Position numbers and translations under genes: made by a program. A stretch of 64,000 nucleotides of DNA from Blastomussa wellsi (taxonomy: Eukaryota > Cnidaria > Anthozoa > Scleractinia > Plerogyridae): assembly GCA_947652115.1 (NCBI GenBank), contig OX393564.1:1369286-1433285 (forward strand), in the 5' to 3' direction. Below are positions 36,419-47,462 of the stretch, in pieces; positions within the stretch are counted from its first letter, which is position 1, and the number at the start of each line of letters is the position of its first letter. The notes below the pieces were generated by a model. The model searched no databases. It was given only the letters and a program-made list of their open reading frames with translations, and had not been told where the DNA came from.

Positions 36419-37620
36419 AGCTCCCAAAAGCTCAGCCCCGCCGGTCATAGCACTTAGCCCCCAAAAGCTCAACCCCGCTGGGTGTAGCAGTGAGCCCCCA
36501 AAAGCTCAACCCTGCAGGGTGTAGCAGTGAGCCCCCAAAAGCGCAGCCCCGCAGGGTGTAGCACTGAGCCTCCAAAAGCTCAGCCCCACAGGGTGTAGCA
36601 CTTAGCCCCCAAAAGCTTAACCCCGCAGGGTGTAACACTGAGCCCCCAAAAGCTCAACCCCGCAGGGTGTAGCACTGAGCCCCCAAAAGCTCAACCCCGC
36701 AGGGTGTAGTACTGAGCCCCCAAAAGCTCAACCCCGCAGGGTGTAGCACTGAGCACCCAAAAGCTCAACCCCGCAGGGTGTAGTACTGAGCCCCCAAAAG
36801 CTCAACCCCACAGGGTGTAGCACTTAGCCCCCAAAAGCTCAACCCCACTGGTTGTAGCACTGAGCTCCCAAAAGCTCAGCCGCACCGGGTGTAACACTGA
36901 GCCCCCAAAAGCTCAACCCCGCAGGGTGTAGCACTTAGCCCCCAAAAGCTCAACCCCACCGGTTGTAGCACTGAGCCCCCAAAAGCTCAGCCGCACCGGG
37001 TGTAACACTGAGCCCCCAAAAGCTCAACCCCGCAGGGTGTAGCACTTAGCCCCCAAAAGCTCAACCCCACCGGTCGTAGCGCTTTGCCCCCAAAAGCTCA
37101 GCCCTGCCAGGTGTAGCACTGAGCCCCCAAAAGCTCAGCCCTGCAGGGTGTAGCACTGAGCCCCCAAAAGCTCAGCCCTGCAGGGTGTAGCACTTAGCCT
37201 CCAAAAGCTCAACCCCGCAGGGTGTAGCACTTAGCCCCCAAAAGCTCAACCCCACCGGTTGTAGCACTGAGTCCCCAAAAGCTCAGCCCCGCAGGGTGCA
37301 GCACTGAGTCCCCAAAAGCTCAACCCCGCAGGGTGTAGCACTTAGCCCCCAAAAGCTCAGCCCTGCAGGGTGTAGCACTTAGCCCCCAAAAGCTCAGCCC
37401 TGCAGGGTGTAGCACTTAGCCCCCAAAAGCTCAGCCCTGCAGGGTGTAGCACTGAGCCCCCAAAAGCTCAGCCCCACCGGGTGTAGCACTTAGCCCCCAA
37501 AAGCTCAGCCCCGCAGGGTGTAGCACTGAGCCCCCAAAAGCTCAGCCCCACCGGTTGTATCACTTAGCCCCCAAAAGCTCAGCCCCGCAGGGTATAGCAC
37601 TGAGCCCCCAAAAGCTCAGC
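36419..37620. repeat. 37-bp minisatellite, about 32 copies
   Basis: The unit contains 'agcccccaaaagctcaac' followed by 'cccgcagggtgtagcactg', 37 bases in total. It runs head to tail over about 1.2 kb (1202/37 is roughly 32.5 copies). Variants alternate (aacccc/agcccc, cgcag/caccgg, cactgag/cacttag). It lies between the 3' ends of DISP3 and DDI2. The unit is not a multiple of three and frames crossing it resemble no protein, so it is not coding. The minus strand is G-rich, with GGGGG and GGGG runs in each unit. Confidence 0.95.
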
Positions 37621-37990
37621 TGGGTTCATTTGGTTAACAGTAACTTTAACTGACAATTGCAAATAAGAAAATTAGATTCCACGTCAAAATCAAACTGTTG
37701 CAATTCACACATCTTTGTGACATCCATAACAAAACAAACAATCGTGTAACTGTTTTACTACATTGGGCAAACACTCATTTTTGTTTCCTGCACCTTGCAC
37801 CTCTCATAGTTTTTCACACCATTACTAAATGAAAATTCTAATAATTTCCTATAAAAATACTTTTCTTGCCAAAGACAACCACAACTGAAAAAGATACTGA
37901 AAAGTTAACAAACTTGAGACCTACTTTATGAAAGGAAATTTTAAAAAACTCCACAGAATCACAAAAGTCAATGGCTATGTTCTAATGTCA

Positions 37991-40382
37991 TTATCTTTTT
38001 GCTGATGATGGTAATTTAAGTGACCTCGCTAACAAAGCAGCAGCAGCAACCTCGACATTTCCATTTGTTCTCTGTAATTCTAAAATAGCTTGATCCCTTG
38101 TGAATCCCAGCTCAACTATTCTCTGAATGATAGCCTCTGGAAAACTGGCCACACCCAGCCCAGATGAAGAACTAGAGACAGTTGATCCTGAAGAAGACTG
38201 CGATGGAAATGATTGAGAGGAAGAGGAAGAAGATACCCCCTGGGCGGCCTCCTTTGCTGATCGGTCCATTGCTTCTGCTAGTTCCTTGTCTTCCATTTCG
38301 GCTAGTTGTTTGTCCTCGACCTCCATTTGCGCCCCTTCTTCACTGAATGCCAGACGATCAGTCATTGGCAGTTCAGACTCTGTTAGGAAGGGCGTTTCCG
38401 TTCCAGTAGTACCAATTCGCAGTACATTGTTCTTGAGGTCAATGCAGCACTGCATAGTAAAATGAGACAATGGTTGGTTACAAAATAATGTACCATACCC
38501 ATGGAGAAAACTAAATTCCCCTGACTTTTTCTTGACAAGAAAACAATTATCATGGAGCATAAGATATTTTGTATAAAACTTCACAGTATTGAGTGCTATG
38601 ATTGTTCAATATGCAGTATTTTTTTCACAGAACAACATAATGCATGTACAAAACTGTACAAAACGTCACCATGATTACACTGCAAAATACTTGATCAGTC
38701 AGATCAGAGCATGCGTATGTTATCAAAAATTTATGTGCCCATAACTTTCTTGGACTGGCTAAAATCGCATGATCACAATTTTTTAATACATTTTGCTTTG
38801 GCTTCTAATTAATAAATTCTGTAAACCTTTCAACACTTCACCTGATGCCTTTTCAGCATATCCAACCCCAAAACTAAATCCATGGGCTGGTCTTCCATAA
38901 CAGAAAAGGACGATGGCAAAAAGTCATTCTCTATCTGGATCTGAACCACATGAACACGTCCAACAATTTTCTGTGTCCCCACACCCTTTGCAATTCCTGC
39001 CCACCGCTGATCCAGCAGCCGCATAACGTTACACCGCTCAGCACATGCTACACTCATGAAGGTCATCTGTGCTCCTGAATCCACAAAGGCCTTGACAGGG
39101 TGTCCATCAAGTTTACAGTTAATATAAAGCATGACCACCTTCCCAAAGGATTCTGGGGAGTACTCCATAGCTATTTCCATGTTTTGATTGACATTTGACA
39201 TGCGGATCTCCTCTGCAATTTGTTTTTGGGCTTCTAGATCAAAGGGATCAGCATTCATGGTTCGAATTCTCTGCATGTCTCTATCAGCTCTTTCTTGTCT
39301 CTGTCTTTGAAGCACTGATGCAAATTTTTGTAAATTTCCACTCAACAATGCATCAGCAAGCTCTGGATTTCTTTCTTTGAGCAAAGAAAGTTGGTGGGGA
39401 TCACCTAGGAACATATCTCTAATGAACTCTGGACTGTCCTGGTCTACATGTGGCTGCCCCCCCTGTCCAGAGGCTGCTTCATTGCGGGCCGATTGTGGAC
39501 GTGATGAGCTGTTAGGTACTTGTATGCTACCCCAGTTTAAACTTCCAACTGGAGCGGCTCCTGCACACGATTAAAATGTAAATAAAATGAAAATGTATTG
39601 TGTAATCATTCTTTCACGCATCACCTTTAATTGATTTGTTGCTTAGCAACTGAACTGCCTAAAACGAAGTTTACATGATTATATCATCCATGCTATTTAC
39701 AAGTAATTCCCAGTTAAAAACATTACAAAACATGGCCTAATATCTCTGTACAGGAGTTTATCAGTTTATCTGTGCATAATATAAACAGACAAATAATTTA
39801 TGTAAACAAAATAAAAAAATCAACGAAGAGATCGTCACTGATTGAATTGATGATGTCAGCATTTTATATGCCACACGTGTTTCTAATTCGATCAATGGAT
39901 TTTTTCTTCGATTGAAAGGTTCTCTTGAACGACTGAACAGTCATATATTTCATGGGCCACCTGTAAAACTAGCCTTTTCCTAAGATATAAAATTTCAGCT
40001 TGAAATCTTAAGTTCCTTTCATACAAGTCACTGGTTTGTAACACGATCGATAACCTTCTATTCGGAACAAGCATCTTCGTTGTTTTCCTTCAACAAAAAC
40101 ATATATAAACTTACTTTTTACCAGCTTACCTCGAGACTGAGCAGGCGATTGCGTGGACTGAAGAGCACGTTGTATCAAAAGCATATCGCCATCTTTAACC
40201 CCATAACCATTCAAAGTCTTCTTATCATCAGTGAGTGGAACGCCGTTGTGAAAAATCACAATTTGGGACGATTGAACTCCACACTCGTATTCCAGGAGAG
40301 CTTTGAAGTTCTCGAGCTCTAAATCCGCACTAACGTCCAGGTTAAATATCTGATCGCCTTCCAAAGTAGCGGTAACCTTCAT
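37991..40382 (-). CDS. DDI2: DDI1/DDI2-like aspartyl protease and proteasome shuttle, complete, 3 exons
   Basis: Ubiquitin-dependent aspartyl protease that delivers or cleaves proteasome substrates; in animals it activates the transcription factor NRF1/NFE2L1. Exons (minus): 40382-40130, 39560-38842, 38449-37991; 1431 nt, 476 aa. Domains: N-terminal ubiquitin-like fold (residues 1-75); a DDI-helical segment ([20 protein letters not shown]); a retroviral-type protease domain with catalytic [15 protein letters not shown] (the D-S-G-A motif) and [12 protein letters not shown] Ser-rich linker follows, then a C-terminal UBA domain ([20 protein letters not shown]) that, as I recall, human DDI2 lacks but fly and yeast orthologues keep. 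The ATG at 40382 matches the family N-terminus; an in-frame ATG at 40415 would add 11 residues. The gene is divergent from BBS1. Confidence 0.93.
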
Positions 40383-40626
40383 CTTCCCACTGTAAAGTTC
40401 AAAAAGTGTTGTCAAAAACAGCTATCACCACATGCAATTAAATAATAAATGCCCTGTAATTCTGACAACGCTCAGCGGAAGGAAATCTCGCTTTCAGGTC
40501 CTCTCTGATCATTCATTTTTGCCAACGCAAAGGAGTATGGGATGGATGCACCATGCTCGCAAAGTCACTTGGGGCTGAAGCGTCTGTTTTTCTGCTGTCT
40601 GTCTGCTGTAATTTTCGTCATCAAAA
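40383..40626. promoter_or_regulatory. Compact divergent promoter DDI2 / BBS1
   Basis: Only 244 bases separate the start codons, so one short region must serve both genes and hold both 5' UTRs unless there are upstream exons. It has an ETS-like GCGGAAGGAA at about 40478-40487. I looked for an RFX X-box, usual for ciliary genes, and found no clean one. Confidence 0.6.
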
Positions 40627-43248
40627 ATGAGTTCTCACGGGGATTCAGGCCACAGGTAAATACTTTTTCCTTATAAATAACGATGTCCGATCGAGCAATA
40701 TGACCCCACATTGGTTTGAAACCTCGATCGATCTTTCACTGAAGAGAAATCTTGCTAGTGGTGTAGGCTTTCAATATAAACTTATAAGCTTATCATTGTA
40801 AATAAAATTGCATGAATTATTTTGCTTTTTCGAACATGTGAAAAGAAGAGTCCAATCCTAAATTTCTTCTTTCCTCTGATATTTCTAACTCTTTAAATTG
40901 TATTAAATGGTTTCAATTTTAAAACATCGAAGACAAAGGGTGAATGTTTGATTTTGCTTAGCAACAACTGTACTGCTTGCAAAACTGTAAATGTACCTTT
41001 TTTTATTTTCATTCTCAAACCAATACTTGAATTTTTAATATTTGTCAGTTTCTCTTTTAATGGAATGCTTATAGGTTCCAGCTACCTTAATTTTAAAATT
41101 ATTAAATTTTGCTGCAATGTTGGAACTTAATCCATCTGAAACACAAATTTGTGACCATACTTCATACTGTAAGCTTATATTTGTCATGAAAAAACTGCTG
41201 TTGATAATTATGTCAGTTTTTGATCTAGTGGTAGGTGGAAAGCTTTTAGCTTTTCATGCTCATGCAGTTGATGTTGGGTAAGCCAAAGAGGGATGTGCAT
41301 GGCCCTGGGATTTTACATCGATTATATGTCCATAGAGGGGAATTTTGGCTATTTAAATGGAATTTCCAATAAAATGTTATTTTAACATGTACATGCAACC
41401 CACCTCCCCACCCCCCTCGTCTATATTGCTTAACCTTGATAGGTGCATTATTCAGTGAAATCCATCATACAGTAGTTTGATATTCGTTTACTCTGCAGGG
41501 ATGATGAAGAATCTCCAGAGAAGAGTTTATGGCTCAATGCACACCAGGATCCGGTTGCAGGCCTATATACCTTCTCAACATCAATTTCCTTAGCTGATCT
41601 GAATGCCGACTCAGACCACAAGCTTCTTGTGGCTGACCTGGGTACTGGAACATTTGACATGAAGCTGAAGGTGTTCAAGGGTACTAGTCTGTTTATGGAG
41701 AGCGCTATTATTGATCTACCTACAGCGCTGGTAACATTCTACATGGATACAAATGATCCGCGCACCCCTGCTGTTGCTGTGGCTTCTGGTCCATTTATTT
41801 ATGTGTACAAGAACTTGAGGCCTTACTTCAAGTTCACCTTGCCACCTTTGGAAGTGAATGCTGTGGAGCAAGATCTCTGGAACCAGGCTAGAGAAGACAA
41901 GATTGATATTCATGTTCTCAAAGAGATGTTGGAAAGTTTGAAAAATGAAGGCAGTGAAGGTCTGCTCACTGTGCGCTCACTAAAATTGCTTTCCCTTGAG
42001 CCTGAAGAATTGGAAGCTTTTGCCAGTGTCCACAAACATTCCCCGCTGAAGCGACAGACGGTGATTACATGCATGGGAACAGTGAAGAAAAGTATGGCTG
42101 ATGATGATGCTGTCAGCTGCTTGGTTATCGGCACAGAGAGTAAGGATGTGTTTGTCCTTGATCCTGAAGCCTTCACTGTTCTTACCAAGATGAGCCTCCC
42201 TAGTGTACCTGTGTTCATCTCAGTGAATGGCTTGTTTGACGTCGAGTTTCGAATTGTTGTTGCTTGCCGTGATGGCAAGGTATACACACTGAAAAGAGGC
42301 AGCAAGATGGCCAAGGCTTGCATTGAACTGGGAGCCCAAGCAGTTGGTTTAGAACGCACTGGGAAAAGTATCATTGTTGGCTGTATGGATAATACGTTAG
42401 TTTGTTATTCCACCAAAGGAAAGAAGTTGTGGACAGTCTATCTCCCTTCCAACATCACCACAATGAGCCTCATGGACCATAAAGTGAGAGGCTTCAAGGC
42501 TGTCATGGTTGCCCTGAACAATGGTGAGGTCAGGATTTATAAGGAGAAGTATCTCATCAATACAATCAAAATGCCAGATGCCGTCACAGCTATGAAGTTT
42601 GGCCGTTTTGGTCGGGAGGACAGTGCTTTGATTCTAATCACAAAAGGTGGTGGTATGTATGTGAAAATCCTGAAGAGAACTGCAACCTTTGAAGGGAAAG
42701 ATTTGACACCTGGACCGCCCCCTGCGCAATCCATCAAGCTCAATGTTCCTAAGAAGACAAAGCTTTTTGTTGACCAGACATTGCGTGAACGAGACAGTGC
42801 TGGGAGCATGCACAGAATGTTCCAGCATGATCTATACCTGCTTCGTCTGATGTCGGCAAGAGCGTATGTTAGTGCACTGCAAAAAAGTTTGAACCCAATT
42901 TCATCCTCAACCACAGAGCCTCTGAAGTTAGCTGCACATGTTCACGGTATCGGGCCAGCCTTCAAGCTGACTGTGAATCTACAGAACATTTCATCCAGCG
43001 TCCCATCAACAAATCTTCTTATCACCTTCCAGTTTGATGACTCGCTGTATGCTCTGACTAAGCCCTGTATCACCGTTCCACTGCTTGTGCCAGGGCTAAT
43101 GTACACTTACGAAACTCTTGTTGAATGTATCAGTGATAAGGGGATTTCAGATTCTATCAAAGTGTTTGTCTTACATCAGGGGAATAGCATTCCTGTCATC
43201 ACAGCTGTGATCAATATGCCAGTGAGCGAGGCTTTGGTTATAGTATAG
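40627..43248 (+). CDS. BBS1: Bardet-Biedl syndrome 1 protein (BBSome subunit), complete, 2 exons
   Basis: BBSome core subunit that contacts ARL6/BBS3 and carries membrane cargo in cilia. Exon 1 (40627-40655) gives only MSSHGDSGH plus part of a codon. Exon 2 (41499-43248) holds the other 1750 nt. Total 592 aa, almost the same as human (593). The N-terminal beta-propeller starts with SLWLNAHQDPVAGLYTFS and SLADLNADSDHKLLVADLGT. A helical insertion (VNAVEQDLWNQAREDKIDIH) follows, and a gamma-adaptin-ear-like domain closes the protein. Start choice: a short first exon with a good splice joins in phase, and no other ATG is in frame upstream of SLWLNAH in exon 2. Holding nearly the whole gene in one exon is unusual, since vertebrate BBS1 has many introns. 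Confidence 0.95.
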
Positions 43249-43365
43249 TGCAAGTTTCCTTGGTATGTTGCAAGGAGCTTCATGTACATGTGATTAGCAA
43301 GCATTACAGTATTATGTATATAGTAGAAGGTACAATTTGTTTGTGGTATAAGTACAATTTAGTGG

Positions 43366-43371
43366 AATAAA
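43366..43371 (+). promoter_or_regulatory. Candidate poly(A) signal of BBS1 (proximal)
   Basis: AATAAA 118 bases after the stop codon. A second AATAAA at 43646-43651 is a distal alternative. Confidence 0.45.
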
Positions 43372-43645
43372 CTTGGAAAATAATTACTAGGTGAGCCAGC
43401 ACAACAAATTTACATGTACTGTATTGCTGAATTGTACAAGCTTTTACTTCCATTCCAGTACACTGTCGTGATGCAAGCAGGTTATAAAGACCTCAGCAGC
43501 ACAAAGAAAGGCATACTGAGAGTCTAGAACCAACTGGACAATGCATCATTATAATTTGTAAATAACTACTGAAGATGTATAGATTGGTTGCATTTGCATT
43601 GCTTGCATAAGGCTAGTGCTACTACATGCTATGTAAATAATGCCC

Positions 43646-43651
43646 AATAAA
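43646..43651 (+). promoter_or_regulatory. Candidate poly(A) signal of BBS1 (distal)
   Basis: AATAAA followed by a GT/T-rich stretch (ttgccttttgtac) about 20-30 bases on, which fits a cleavage site better than the proximal hexamer. Confidence 0.45.
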
Positions 43652-44284
43652 GGTTTAGTTCTCTGAATGTAGTTGCCTTTTGTACAAATGTGCATATTAT
43701 CAACAAAGATTTTGGTATAAAATTGAATTTTATTATTTTATTCTACTCTATAATTACTTGTTACTAGTTGATGAACTGTGTTTTCATTTAACCCTTTACC
43801 CCCACAGGCAAATGGTCTTTTAAACCAGATATCCATCCATGTATGATACACCATTTGAAAGGTGTTGATTGGTGAATTTCGGAAGAGCTTTGAAAGAAAT
43901 GAGTCAAAATGTTAGAAAGAAAAGGATTAAAAAATAATCTATCACCGTATATATTAGGTATACCCCTCAACTATATCCTAATTTTCAGATATGTCGCACA
44001 CTTCATTAGTCACCTTTGCATTGTTTGTTTAATGTTTAGTCTATTCTGTGAGCTAAATACTGCATATTGAACAATCATAGCACTCAAAATTACTTTGCAA
44101 TGCAGTGAAGAAACTGAATGATAATGAACAAGATATGAGCCCTGGGCTCGGAATTTAAAGAAGGTGCATTGAGGCCCATTGACCGCCATTGGCTGTGGTT
44201 CTCTGTGGTAGCTAGATCCAGAGGTATCAACTCCTGACTCTACAAATCAACCCCACCCTGAATCGATATCTCTTTCTGTCCCTG

Positions 44285-44765
44285 TTGCAAGGGATCTAGG
44301 GGGAGGGTGTAGGAGATCCCCCCCCCTTGAGATGTCTTGCGACTTTCTAATATAAAAAGTATTCTGCTTACGTCCCCATCAATTTCGTCATTCCTTAGTA
44401 GTGTACCTCCATTCTCGTCCCCATAGCCCTTTTTGTTTCTCTTAGCCGGCAGGGCCTTGGATTGGCACGAAAAATGAAGGGCTCTGGGGACATACGATTT
44501 TCAAAAAAATTCGAATTCTTTTTATTGGCTGTTGAGAACAAAGAAATCTTAAACGGAAGTCAAAATTATCGCTGGCCGCCATATTACAACACAACATGTA
44601 GAAACATTAATGCTATATACATGAAGTCCGGAAGTCCTAGAATCTCGGACGTGAAATCATGTCTCCAGAGCCCTTCGTTTCTCGTGCCAAGGCCTCGCCG
44701 GCTAAGAGAAACGAAAAGGGCTATGGGGACGAGAATGGTGCACCTCCTATTAGAAAAATCCTGGA
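44285..44765. mobile_element. Older hAT-like MITE split by a younger insertion
   Basis: Outer ends 'ggatctagggggagg' (left) and 'cctggatccgcc' (right), with an internal 'cgtcattcctta' word, match the uninterrupted copy at 56255-56378. Sequence between 44411 and 44736 is foreign to that family and is listed separately. Confidence 0.5.
44411..44736. mobile_element. Younger MITE nested in an older element, just upstream of POLR2D
   Basis: Inverted arms of about 80 bp: left ATTCTCGTCCCCATAGCCCT and right AGGGCTATGGGGACGAGAAT, continuing inward as 'cttagccgg'/'ccggctaag' and 'gagccctt'/'aagggctc'. The flanks gtgtacctcc and gtgcacctcc look like a 10-bp target duplication with one change. It ends 109 bases before the POLR2D start codon. 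Confidence 0.7.
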
Positions 44766-44845
44766 TCCGCCAGGCTGCTATGTATGCTAGGGCCTGGAAC
44801 CAGCACCTTTATGTTGAGTGGTTACTAAGCTCGTCCCTTTCAAAC

Positions 44846-46791
44846 ATGGCGACCGGAGGAGCAGCAACACAAACGTCAGCGGCGGAAGAAGACGCGACAG
44901 AACTACAGTTTCCGAAAGGTTTGGACTGATTTTTGACGCTTTTACTTAAACATAGAAAGGCTACAACTTTGCTAAGGTTAGCTCATTCTCTTAACTGTTT
45001 TTTTCTCGGCCAGCTCTGTCTTAAAGTTTGCAAGTGACATAAAATTTAAATGATTAAATAAAAGAAGAGTAAGTGTACTAAATTAAAGTAACATACAAAA
45101 TGCTTTTTAAAAAACTTTTGGGAGACAAATTATTTCAATCCTTCTTCATTTCTCAAGCTGATGAAACTGAATTATAGTTAACAGAGAGAGCCAGACAATA
45201 GTCAGCACATGTTTATGGCCCACTGAACATAAAACTATTGTACCAAAACTAATAACTGAGACTATTGTACTATTTGAAATTATAGTGTTTAAGTTTTATT
45301 CTAATTGTTTATGAAGCAAAGCCATTTTTGACAAGTTAACTGCATAAGTGTTCAGTCTGCGCCAGGCAGAGTTGTGGCCATGGAATAAAATTGATTTATT
45401 GCGAGCATGGTGATATGAATGATCAATGGAGAATGATGTTTTGAAAACCCAGATCTACACACTGCAATGAGGTTGGCCTAACTTGGGAACATTTATTTGG
45501 GAAAAAAAGTGGCCATATTGGCAATGGTATTGTTTCGACCAATGATCAAAGAAGTCAATTATTACTCGATCAGTTACGTCAGACCTTCAGGGTCTCAGAT
45601 TTGCAGCGGAGTGTGTGTTGTGGTCCATGCTTAATGTGAAAAAACAACACCATCAAATTAATAACCAGTATTATTTCACTATATGTGCATTCAATTCTCT
45701 TTCAGAGTTTGAAAGTGCAGAAACACTGTTAAATTCTGAGGTGTACATGTTGCTGGAACACAGAAAGACTCAAAATGAAGGAGCAGAGGAAGAACAAGAA
45801 CTGTCAGAAGTCTTCATGAAAACATTGAACTACACACAGAAGTTTAGTCGATACAAGAACAGAGAAACCATTGCACAAGTGAGAAGGTAAGAAAATTGTG
45901 TTTGAAATGAAAATTGCCCCAGCAATAAGTGCCACAGATGTCTAGAATACACTAAAAGAACAGCTTTGTTGTAGCTGAATCAATAGTTTCGAATATTTAT
46001 AAGAATATTGGTGATGTCATGTGAAAATGCCCCATAACTGCCCTTCCTTTAGACTTGCACCAAGTCGTCCTCTTGGGCGAGCATAGCAAGTAAAGCATCA
46101 GGAAGTGGTGACCGCGAGTGACAAAGTCACGAAGGGCGTACTCGACATAACTATGTAAACAGCGCGTCGAAGGACATTGTGAAAGTATCCATTCTTGAAA
46201 ACTGAAGGAAAAACTAAGTAATAGTTGTACTGCTTCTGTTGAATGTACATACTGTATTTTCTTGTTATAGTTTGCTTGGTAAAAAGAAACTCCATAAGTT
46301 TGAACTGGCCTGCTTGGCCAACTTATGCCCTGAGACAGCTGAGGAAGCAAAGGCTCTTATCCCGAGGTGAGTCTTGTTCAAAATGTGATTGATCAGTAAG
46401 ATCGATCAGGCATTGCCCTTCTAGGGGGTCAAGAGAAGGTTGAGTGACACTGAGATTGGTCACCTTAAGGGATTTAAGCATTTCTAGCAAGCATCCCATA
46501 CCTTCCTTCTGCCTCCTCCAGGGTGATAAGAAGGGAGGGCGAGTGAGGGCGGTTGGGCAAATTTGCCAGCTAAGTCTAGTTCAACTCCTCATACTTGGAA
46601 TTCCAAGAGAGTTGGCCAACTTGATAGTGAATGAGAATGTTGCATTCAAACTTATTTAATAAACTAAAAAGCTATAATTCAACAAAACACTTTTTATTTC
46701 TTTCATTTGCAGCTTGGAGGGTAGATTTGAAGACGATGACCTTCAACAATTGCTTGATGATATTCAGACACATAGAAGTTTCCAGTACTAA
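44846..46791 (+). CDS. POLR2D: RNA polymerase II subunit RPB4 (POLR2D), complete, 4 exons
   Basis: RPB4 pairs with RPB7 to form the stalk of RNA polymerase II, used in initiation and in nuclear-cytoplasmic mRNA control. Exons: 44846-44918, 45706-45886, 46271-46366, 46713-46791; 429 nt, 142 aa, identical in length to human. Key matches: [60 protein letters not shown] and the C-terminus [13 protein letters not shown]. The start ATGGCG has a fair Kozak context (CAAACATGGCG). The reading frame stays open upstream back to 44462 through the MITE, but the family's usual N-terminus argues for 44846. Confidence 0.96.
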
Positions 46792-47137
46792 CCTTGACAC
46801 AATCCATTATCAACAAGATTTGAAAAGATTTTTTGGCCAAGTCAAGTCTAAGCCAGCTAACACCAGCTGTTACAATGCAGCTCAATGCTTGCCTAATATT
46901 TATTCAAGTCAAGCTGGCACGCTATCAACGAGACTCTAATGTAAATACCTTGAAAAACAACTTATCAACTGCTTTGTTCGTTGTAAGAGATAGTCAAGAA
47001 GAATATATTCAAGCAAAACGCAACAATTTTCTTGTGTAAACCTGTTTCAACGGTCCAAGATTACAAAGAAAGCAAGCCGGAAAAATTGTCGCGAGAAAAT
47101 GGGAAGTAAGGCGGGAAGGGAACCTGTTATAATCCGT

Positions 47138-47143
47138 AATAAA
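47138..47143 (+). promoter_or_regulatory. Candidate poly(A) signal of POLR2D
   Basis: AATAAA about 350 bases after the stop codon, the first canonical hexamer downstream. Confidence 0.4.
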
Positions 47144-47189
47144 TAATATGAGGTTACTTGAATTGTCAGCTACTTTCTCACTCGCAGCT

Positions 47190-47360
47190 TACAGATGATT
47201 TGAGGCATCGTATAGTTACCCCTCAGCATTAAATTCGCCGGTGCCCATTTATACACCTGGTTGAAGAAATCGAAAGAGTGACGTGTCTTGCCCATTGAAG
47301 AACATAACGCAGTGCTCATAACATAACCCGCACCGCTCGATGCGAAGTCCAGGGCACTTT
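47190..47360 (-). repeat. tRNA-derived SINE, minus strand, downstream of POLR2D
   Basis: Reverse complement contains the family body ('gggcactgcg'-like, 'gggcaagacacgtcactc', 'aggtgtataaatgggcacc', 'ggggtaactat') seen at 13231-13450. Confidence 0.55.
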
Positions 47361-47462
47361 CCATTAGGCTACCGCACCAATTTTTGCCAAGGAATAAAAC
47401 TTTTGAGGCAGATGATCTAAAATTAACCGTTTGACTTGACTGTTGTTGTTTGATGTCATGTT

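Noticed and set aside
36432..36638. Open frame over the minisatellite (minus strand, repeated HPAGLSFWG-type words)
   Set aside because: The 37-bp unit rotates through frames and the protein only mirrors the repeat; no start context or homology.
36419..37620. CRISPR-like array of short repeats
   Set aside because: Units are contiguous with no unique spacers, and the DNA is eukaryotic. It is a minisatellite.
44462..44845. N-terminal extension of POLR2D as the main product
   Set aside because: The extension is translated MITE sequence; RPB4 orthologues start at the position of 44846. Kept only as a finding.
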